In this document: one piece after another, positions 59,723 to 64,000 of the stretch
Numbering within the stretch: position 1 is the first letter of the stretch
Layout of the letters: every line of letters starts with the position of its first letter
NCBI RefSeq assembly: GCF_037153975.1
Contig: NZ_JBBAYJ010000001.1
Location: 62,001-126,000, forward strand
Source of the DNA: Aquipuribacter sp. SD81
Lineage (GTDB): Bacteria; Actinomycetota; Actinomycetes; Actinomycetales; JBBAYJ01
Length of the DNA: 64,000 nucleotides
Direction: 5' to 3'
The notes under the pieces: model-generated
The model's database searches: none
What the model saw: only the letters and a program-made list of their open reading frames with translations
Told to the model about the DNA's origin: nothing
Position numbers and translations under genes: made by a program

Positions 59723-62563
59723 GTGAGGTCGAGGCGCACCGCCGCGCTCACCGCCCCCGTCGTGCTCGGGGCCCTGCTCGTGGCCCCGTTGCCCGGTCTG
59801 GCCGCCGAGACCGCCGACGGCCCGACCGGCACCGCCCTGACCGGCCCGTCGGAGGCCGACGCGGTCGACATCGCGGTCGAGTACCTGCGCTCCGCGGCCG
59901 GCCGGCACGGCGTCACCGACGCCGACGTGTCCGACGTCGAGGTGCGCTCCGCCTACCGCAGCCGCCACAACGGCGTCACCCACGTCAACGTCTACCAGCG
60001 CCACGAGGGCCTGGAGGTGTTCGGCGGCACCGCCACGGTCAACGTCGCCGCCGACGGCAGCGTCCTGCACGTCGGCAGCACGCTCGTGCGGGACCTGTCC
60101 GGCGCCGAGCGCGCCGAGGCCACCGGTGCGGTGGCCGCGGTCGAGGCGGCGGCCGAGGAGCTCGACCTCGCCGAGCCGGAGGACCTGCGCCCGGCGGTGG
60201 CGGCGCGCACCGCCGAGCCGGGCGAGGTGGTCCTCACCGACGGCGGGATCTCCGAGGAGCCGATCCCGACGCGGCTGGGCTGGCAGCCGACCGAGGCCGG
60301 GCTGGTCGCCGCCTACCAGGTGGTCATCGACGACGTCGACAGCCCCGACCTGTGGAACGCCGTCGTCGACGCGGAGACCGGCGAGCTGCTGCAGGCCGAC
60401 AACTGGACGGTCGAGCACACCCACGACCAGCTCGCGAGCACGCTCGCCCGCGGCGCGGCCACCGGCACCCAGCTGGAGACCGGCCTCACCGACGAGCACG
60501 CCGACGAGCACACCGACGAGCACGGGGGCGAGGTCCTCAGCGGGTCGCACGCCCCCGCCGAGCGCGTCGAGGACGGCTCGTCGTACCGCGTGTACGAGAT
60601 CCCGAAGGAGAGCCCGAACGACGGTCCGCGCACGCTCGTGGAGAACCCCGCCGACGCGGCGTCCTCGCCGTTCGGCTGGCACGACACCGACGGCGTCGCC
60701 GGGCCGGAGTTCACGACCACGCGCGGCAACAACGTCCACGCCTACCTCGACCGGGACAACAACGGGGTGCCCGACGCGGGCGCCGACGTCGACGGCGGCG
60801 CGGGGCTCGACTTCGACTTCGAGCTCGACCTGTCGCTGGACCCGGGGGGTTACCAGCCGGCGGCGGTGACGAACCTCTTCTACCTCAACAACGTCATCCA
60901 CGACGTCATGCACGGGTACGGCTTCGACGAGGTCTCCGGCAACTTCCAGGCGACCAACTACACCGGCGCCGGCCGGGGCGGCGACGCCGTGCGCGCCGAG
61001 GCGCAGGACGGCGGGGGCACGAACAACGCCAACTTCTCCACGCCCGCCGCGGACGGCTCGTCCCCCCGCATGCAGATGTACCTGTGGAACCCCGGTGGCG
61101 GGGTCCTGCCCTACCAGGTCGTCGTCGATGCGCCGTCGTCCGCCGCGGGCACGTACGGCGCGAGCGGTGCCGGCTACGGTCCCGAGCCCACCGTCGAGGG
61201 CCTGAGCGGCGCCTTCGCCCTGGCCGAGGACGGCAGCGGCACCAACGAGGGCTGCTCACCCCTCGTCGGCTTCCCGGCCGGCGCCATCGCCGTCGTCGAC
61301 CGCGGTACGTGCTCGTTCGTCGTCAAGACGGCCAACGCCGACGCCGCCGGGGCGAGCGCCGTCGTCGTCGTCAACAACACGCCCGGCAACCCGATCTCGC
61401 TCGGCGGCAGCCTCGACACCGACATCCCGTCCGTCATGGTGCGGCAGGAGGACGGCCAGGTCCTCAAGGCCGGCCTGCCCGCGACCGGTGCGGTGAGGGC
61501 GGACGAGGACATCCCCCCGATGCGCGACGGCGACCTGGAGAACGGGATCGTCATCCACGAGTACGGCCACGGCATCTCCAACCGCCTCACCGGCGGGCTC
61601 GACGTCAACTGCCTGTCGGGCAACGAGCAGATGGGCGAGGGCTGGAGCGACTTCTACGCGATCGTCATGCTCATGGACCCCTCGGTCGACGACCCCGAGG
61701 GCGCCCGCGGCATGGGCCCGTACGCGCTGTACCAGGACGACCGCTCCGGCGGGGGCATCCGTCCGGCGCCGTACTCGCGCGACATGACGATCCAGCCGGC
61801 GACCTACGACCGGATCAGGACCGGCGGCTGGGTCGGCGGCACGTCGCTCGCGGTGCCGCACGGCATCGGTCACACGTGGGCCGCGGTGCTGTGGGACATG
61901 ACGTGGGACCTCGTGGACCGTCACGGGTTCAACGACAACGTCTACGACACGTGGGACGCCGGCGGCAACAACCGGTCCCTGCAGTACGTGACCGACGGGC
62001 TCAAGATGCAGGGCTGCGCGCCCGGGTTCGTCGCCGGCCGCGACGGGATCATCGCGGCGTCGGAGGCGCTCGGCGGCGAGGACACGTGCCTCATCTGGAA
62101 CGCCTTCGCCCGCCGTGGGCTCGGGTACAGCGCCGAGCAGGGCACGACCAACCGCGACGACAACACCGAGGCCTTCGACGTGCCGCCGACCTGCGCGGCG
62201 CCCGGGGCCGGGGTCCTCAGCCCGCGGGCCGGGGCCGACGGGTTCGTCACGCGCGACGCGGGCGCGGCCGTCCCGGTCGAGTTCTCCCTCGGCGGGGCGC
62301 GCGGCCTCGACGTGCTGAAGCCGTCGCACTCGCCGGCCTCTCGCGAGGTGTCGTGCGACACCGGCGAGGTCGTGCAGTACGCCGTCACCACCCCAGCGGA
62401 CGGACCCGGCGAGACGGTGCTGCGGTACAACCGCGCCCGCGACCGGTACACGTACCTGTGGGAGACCGAGGAGGCGTGGGCGGGCACCTGCCGCGAGCTC
62501 GTGATCGTGCTGGAGGACGGCACGCAGCACACCCTGCAGGTGCGCCTCACCGAGGCGGGCTGA
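59723..62563 (+). CDS. Secreted M36 (fungalysin-type) metalloprotease with PA and PxKF domains
   Basis: A 946-residue exported protein. It has a signal peptide (residues 1 to about 28, ending LPGLAAE), an FTP propeptide (about 50-120, VNVYQRHEGLEVFGGTATVN), a second propeptide part, and then the M36 peptidase with the zinc motif HEYGH (His612, Glu613, His616) and the third ligand Glu639 in EGWSDF. A protease-associated (PA) domain is inserted before the zinc motif (AIAVVDRGTCSFVVKTANAD). The C-terminal 100 residues resemble a PxKF-type domain (AVPVEFSLGGARGLDVL). GTG 59723 has GGAG eight bases upstream. It probably degrades proteins outside the cell. Confidence 0.92.
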   Translation: MRSRRTAALTAPVVLGALLVAPLPGLAAETADGPTGTALTGPSEADAVDIAVEYLRSAAGRHGVTDADVSDVEVRSAYRSRHNGVTHVNVYQRHEGLEVFGGTATVNVAADGSVLHVGSTLVRDLSGAERAEATGAVAAVEAAAEELDLAEPEDLRPAVAARTAEPGEVVLTDGGISEEPIPTRLGWQPTEAGLVAAYQVVIDDVDSPDLWNAVVDAETGELLQADNWTVEHTHDQLASTLARGAATGTQLETGLTDEHADEHTDEHGGEVLSGSHAPAERVEDGSSYRVYEIPKESPNDGPRTLVENPADAASSPFGWHDTDGVAGPEFTTTRGNNVHAYLDRDNNGVPDAGADVDGGAGLDFDFELDLSLDPGGYQPAAVTNLFYLNNVIHDVMHGYGFDEVSGNFQATNYTGAGRGGDAVRAEAQDGGGTNNANFSTPAADGSSPRMQMYLWNPGGGVLPYQVVVDAPSSAAGTYGASGAGYGPEPTVEGLSGAFALAEDGSGTNEGCSPLVGFPAGAIAVVDRGTCSFVVKTANADAAGASAVVVVNNTPGNPISLGGSLDTDIPSVMVRQEDGQVLKAGLPATGAVRADEDIPPMRDGDLENGIVIHEYGHGISNRLTGGLDVNCLSGNEQMGEGWSDFYAIVMLMDPSVDDPEGARGMGPYALYQDDRSGGGIRPAPYSRDMTIQPATYDRIRTGGWVGGTSLAVPHGIGHTWAAVLWDMTWDLVDRHGFNDNVYDTWDAGGNNRSLQYVTDGLKMQGCAPGFVAGRDGIIAASEALGGEDTCLIWNAFARRGLGYSAEQGTTNRDDNTEAFDVPPTCAAPGAGVLSPRAGADGFVTRDAGAAVPVEFSLGGARGLDVLKPSHSPASREVSCDTGEVVQYAVTTPADGPGETVLRYNRARDRYTYLWETEEAWAGTCRELVIVLEDGTQHTLQVRLTEAG

Positions 62564-62576
62564 ACCGGTCGCACGA

Positions 62577-62611
62577 CGAGGGGCGCCCGGGCAGAGCCCG
62601 GGCGCCCCTCG
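62577..62611. terminator. Perfect 16-bp bidirectional terminator hairpin
   Basis: Arms 62577-62592 and 62596-62611 are perfect complements around AGA. It lies between the convergent ends of the metalloprotease gene and the small secreted protein gene and should serve both. Confidence 0.85.
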
Positions 62612-62622
62612 CGTGGGTGCGC

Positions 62623-62877
62623 TCAGCCGCGGCCGGGCGCGCGGTCCGACGGGCTGCCGGTCGTCTCGAGGCAGTTCGACGCCCCGGACGTGCCGGCGTG
62701 CGGGCCGGGGTTGCCGCCCTCGGCGTGGTCGACGGTGCGGGCGTGCACCCCGAACCACGAGAAGCCGGGCGAGGTGCCGTCCGCGTCGATGCAGTGCGCG
62801 GCGGAGGCGGGCCCGGCCAGGGCGATGCCGCCGGCGGCGACGAGGGCGGTGGCGAAGGTGAGGACTGCTGTCTTCAT
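62623..62877 (-). CDS. Small secreted protein
   Basis: An 84-residue product with a clear signal peptide (MKTAVLTFATALVAAGGIAL, cut expected after the Ala-Ser-Ala near residue 27), leaving a mature peptide of about 57 residues with two cysteines (Cys29 and Cys69 of the precursor) that could form one disulfide. It is rich in Gly, His and Asp and I find no family. ATG 62877 has GGAGAG five bases before it; an upstream ATG at 62889 overlaps that site. It converges on the metalloprotease gene across the shared terminator. Confidence 0.7.
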   Translation of the reverse strand: MKTAVLTFATALVAAGGIALAGPASAAHCIDADGTSPGFSWFGVHARTVDHAEGGNPGPHAGTSGASNCLETTGSPSDRAPGRG

Positions 62878-62970
62878 CGATCTCTCCATCGGGGTCGGTG
62901 AGCGTGTCGCACGCGCGGTCCGGTCGACCAGGCGCACCCTGGGTACGTCACCGTGCGGCACGCGGATGGC

Positions 62971-63002
62971 GGCTGGCACTCAAGGGATCTTGTGTGCCAG
63001 CC
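62971..63002. promoter_or_regulatory. 32-base interrupted palindrome between divergent genes
   Basis: GGCTGGCAC, T, CAAG, GGAT, CTTG, T, GTGCCAGCC: nine plus four complementary base pairs with one T-T mismatch around a four-base centre. It lies about 94 bases before the small secreted gene and 67 before the next gene. Candidate operator or hairpin. Confidence 0.6.
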
Positions 63003-63068
63003 GATGTCCACCGCACCCTGACGCTCCACCCGGGCCGTCAGGGCCCGGCCACGCAGGAGGTGGTTGCG

Positions 63069-63629
63069 GTGCGGACCCGCGGAGGAGACCAGGCGGACGA
63101 CGGCGCGCGCCCGCGCAGCGTGGGGATCGCGCCACTGCACCGGGCGGAGGACGGCCTCGCGGGCTTCCTCGTCTCCGGGCGCTGGCCCGACAGCACCCGC
63201 GAGTGGGTGCACCTGCTCACCCTGGCCGTCCGCGTCGCCACCACGCCCGGGCTGCTGCCCACCACCAGCCTCTTCAGCGCCGACGAGACCCGGCCGGACG
63301 ACGACCGCGTCCCCGACGCGGTCGGCCTCGTCCGTCTCGTGGGGCGCGCGCTCGACCCCGGCGTCGCGCAGCGCCGGCCCGCGGGACCGCCCGTCGCGCT
63401 CCTGCTGCTGCACCCGCCGGCGGAGACCCCCACCACCACGCCGGACGTCGACGTCGTCGCGAGCGGCTGCGTGCTCCTGCCCGGCGCGCCGCACCTCGGC
63501 CTGGACCACCGGGCCGCGTGGGTCGAGGCCGAGCCGGACGGCACCGTCACCAGGCTCGTGAGCCGCCGCGGCATCGACCCCGCCGCCGACGTGGACACGG
63601 CCGTGCTCGCCATGCTCATGGCGGCCTGA
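63069..63629 (+). CDS. Hypothetical protein
   Basis: A 186-residue protein without signal peptide or membrane helix and without a family I recognise. The middle is alpha/beta-like (REWVHLLTLAVRVATTPGLL, PPVALLLLHPP, VDVVASGCVLLPGA). GTG 63069 is chosen because AGGAGG ends eight bases upstream. The gene is followed after 54 bases by a SURF1-like gene on the same strand and might be linked to it. Confidence 0.6.
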   Translation: MRTRGGDQADDGARPRSVGIAPLHRAEDGLAGFLVSGRWPDSTREWVHLLTLAVRVATTPGLLPTTSLFSADETRPDDDRVPDAVGLVRLVGRALDPGVAQRRPAGPPVALLLLHPPAETPTTTPDVDVVASGCVLLPGAPHLGLDHRAAWVEAEPDGTVTRLVSRRGIDPAADVDTAVLAMLMAA

Positions 63630-63671
63630 GCCCCCGGCCGACCGGACGACGGGGCCCGGCCGCGCGCTCCG

Positions 63672-63677
63672 TACCCT
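63672..63677 (+). promoter_or_regulatory. Possible -10 element of the SURF1-like gene
   Basis: TACCCT ends six bases before GTG 63684. The bases between read GGAGGG, so a normal ribosome binding site is equally possible. Confidence 0.4.
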
Positions 63678-63683
63678 GGAGGG

Positions 63684-64000
63684 GTGCTCCGGACCCTGCT
63701 CACGTGGCGCTGGGTCGCGCTGACCGCGGTGCTCGTCGCCGCCGTCGCCGGCATGGTGTGGCTCGGGCAGTGGCAGTGGGGCCGCAGCGCCCCAGAGAGC
63801 ACGCGCCCGGTCGCCGACCCCACCACGCTGGGCCCCGCCGACGTCGCCGCCCTGCCGCGCGTGCAGGACCTGGTCGGCGTCGGTGCGCTGCCGCTGCAGC
63901 GCGACCCGGGCCGTCTCGTCGTCGCCGAGGGACGGTGGGTGCCCGAACGCACGCTGCTGCTCGCCGACCGCGACGGCGAGGGCGGGCGGGCCGGTGAGCC
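63684..64000 (+). CDS. SURF1-like protein, cut by the window end
   Basis: The first 105 residues only. It starts MLRTLLTWRWVALTAVLVAA with one membrane helix (about 10-26), directly followed by WLGQWQWGRS, the SURF1 family's signature after helix one, and further on VAEGRWVPERTLLLADRD, which matches the conserved loop of the external domain. SURF1 proteins help in cytochrome c oxidase assembly. The second membrane helix must lie beyond the window. Confidence 0.8.
   Translation, partial: MLRTLLTWRWVALTAVLVAAVAGMVWLGQWQWGRSAPESTRPVADPTTLGPADVAALPRVQDLVGVGALPLQRDPGRLVVAEGRWVPERTLLLADRDGEGGRAGE

Noticed and set aside
59110-62901. A 1263-codon plus-strand frame over the metalloprotease gene
   Set aside because: It is an out-of-frame shadow of the M36 gene, very rich in Arg, with no signal peptide or motif.

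Overview
The window is chromosomal DNA of a very GC-rich actinomycete. Several features point there: the gene orders rpsM-rpsK-rpsD-rpoA-rplQ-truA and rplM-rpsI-glmM; groES-groEL1-whiB3/whiD-bldM-sigD-rsdA-guaB-guaB3; an L17 with an acidic tail; a WhiB protein; a BldM-type regulator; a 13E12/DUF222 HNH protein; and many GTG starts, several apparently on leaderless mRNAs. The order from groES to guaA resembles the Rv3418c-Rv3396c region of Mycobacterium tuberculosis and the whiD-bldM-sigD region of Streptomyces. The genus cannot be fixed from sequence alone; a Micrococcales-like actinomycete is my guess.

Layout. 1-4.4 kb: end of the ribosomal protein/RNA polymerase alpha operon and truA. 4.4-10 kb: kynureninase, two tandem paralogous membrane proteins, a 52-bp non-coding tandem repeat, an aldo/keto reductase and an ABC-F ATPase. 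10-14.8 kb: rplM-rpsI-glmM, a double GNAT protein, and coaA facing glmS. 14.8-24.1 kb: a tightly packed operon of cell-wall precursor, cofactor-repair and tRNA t6A genes (glmS-acpS-nnr-alr-hydrolase-tsaE-tsaB-rimI-tsaD), most joined by overlapping stop/start codons. 24.2-30.5 kb: a PAS/degenerate GGDEF protein, a THUMP-like methyltransferase, the CIRCE-controlled groES-groEL1 pair and a membrane-fused spermidine-synthase-like protein. 30.5-38.3 kb: a developmental/stress regulatory block (WhiB3/WhiD, a B12-binding MerR protein with CarH photoreceptor residues, BldM, SigD and its anti-sigma RsdA) followed by guaB and guaB3. 38.3-52.4 kb: a glycerol/dihydroxyacetone island (dhaK-dhaL-dhaM, two IclR regulators, two glycerol kinases, glpF, glpD) interrupted by a DUF222-HNH gene. 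52.4-57.6 kb: aldehyde dehydrogenase, ChoD-like GMC oxidase and guaA. 57.6-64 kb: a membrane-anchored trypsin-like protease, GNAT, a secreted M36 metalloprotease, a small secreted protein, an unknown protein and the start of a SURF1-like gene.

How the genes work together. In the glycerol island, GlpF admits glycerol, GlpK1 or GlpK2 phosphorylates it and GlpD oxidises it. DhaK-DhaL phosphorylates dihydroxyacetone with phosphate passed from PEP through a single DhaM-HPr-EI polypeptide. Closely related palindromes lie at the dhaK promoter (42674-42688) and in front of glpF (48006-48024), so the two IclR proteins may form one regulon. GuaB and GuaA make GMP, and the sigma/anti-sigma pair is translationally coupled.

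The most unusual structure is the coaA/glmS start region. The two genes diverge with overlapping ATG codons (CATG), and each -10 element lies inside the other gene's reading frame, so both mRNAs should be leaderless and their transcription should interfere. At least nine more genes here have TANNNT exactly 6-7 nt before the start codon. Short in-frame tandem repeats lie in tsaE, rsdA, the DUF222-HNH gene, the GMC oxidase and the serine protease, plus two non-coding arrays.
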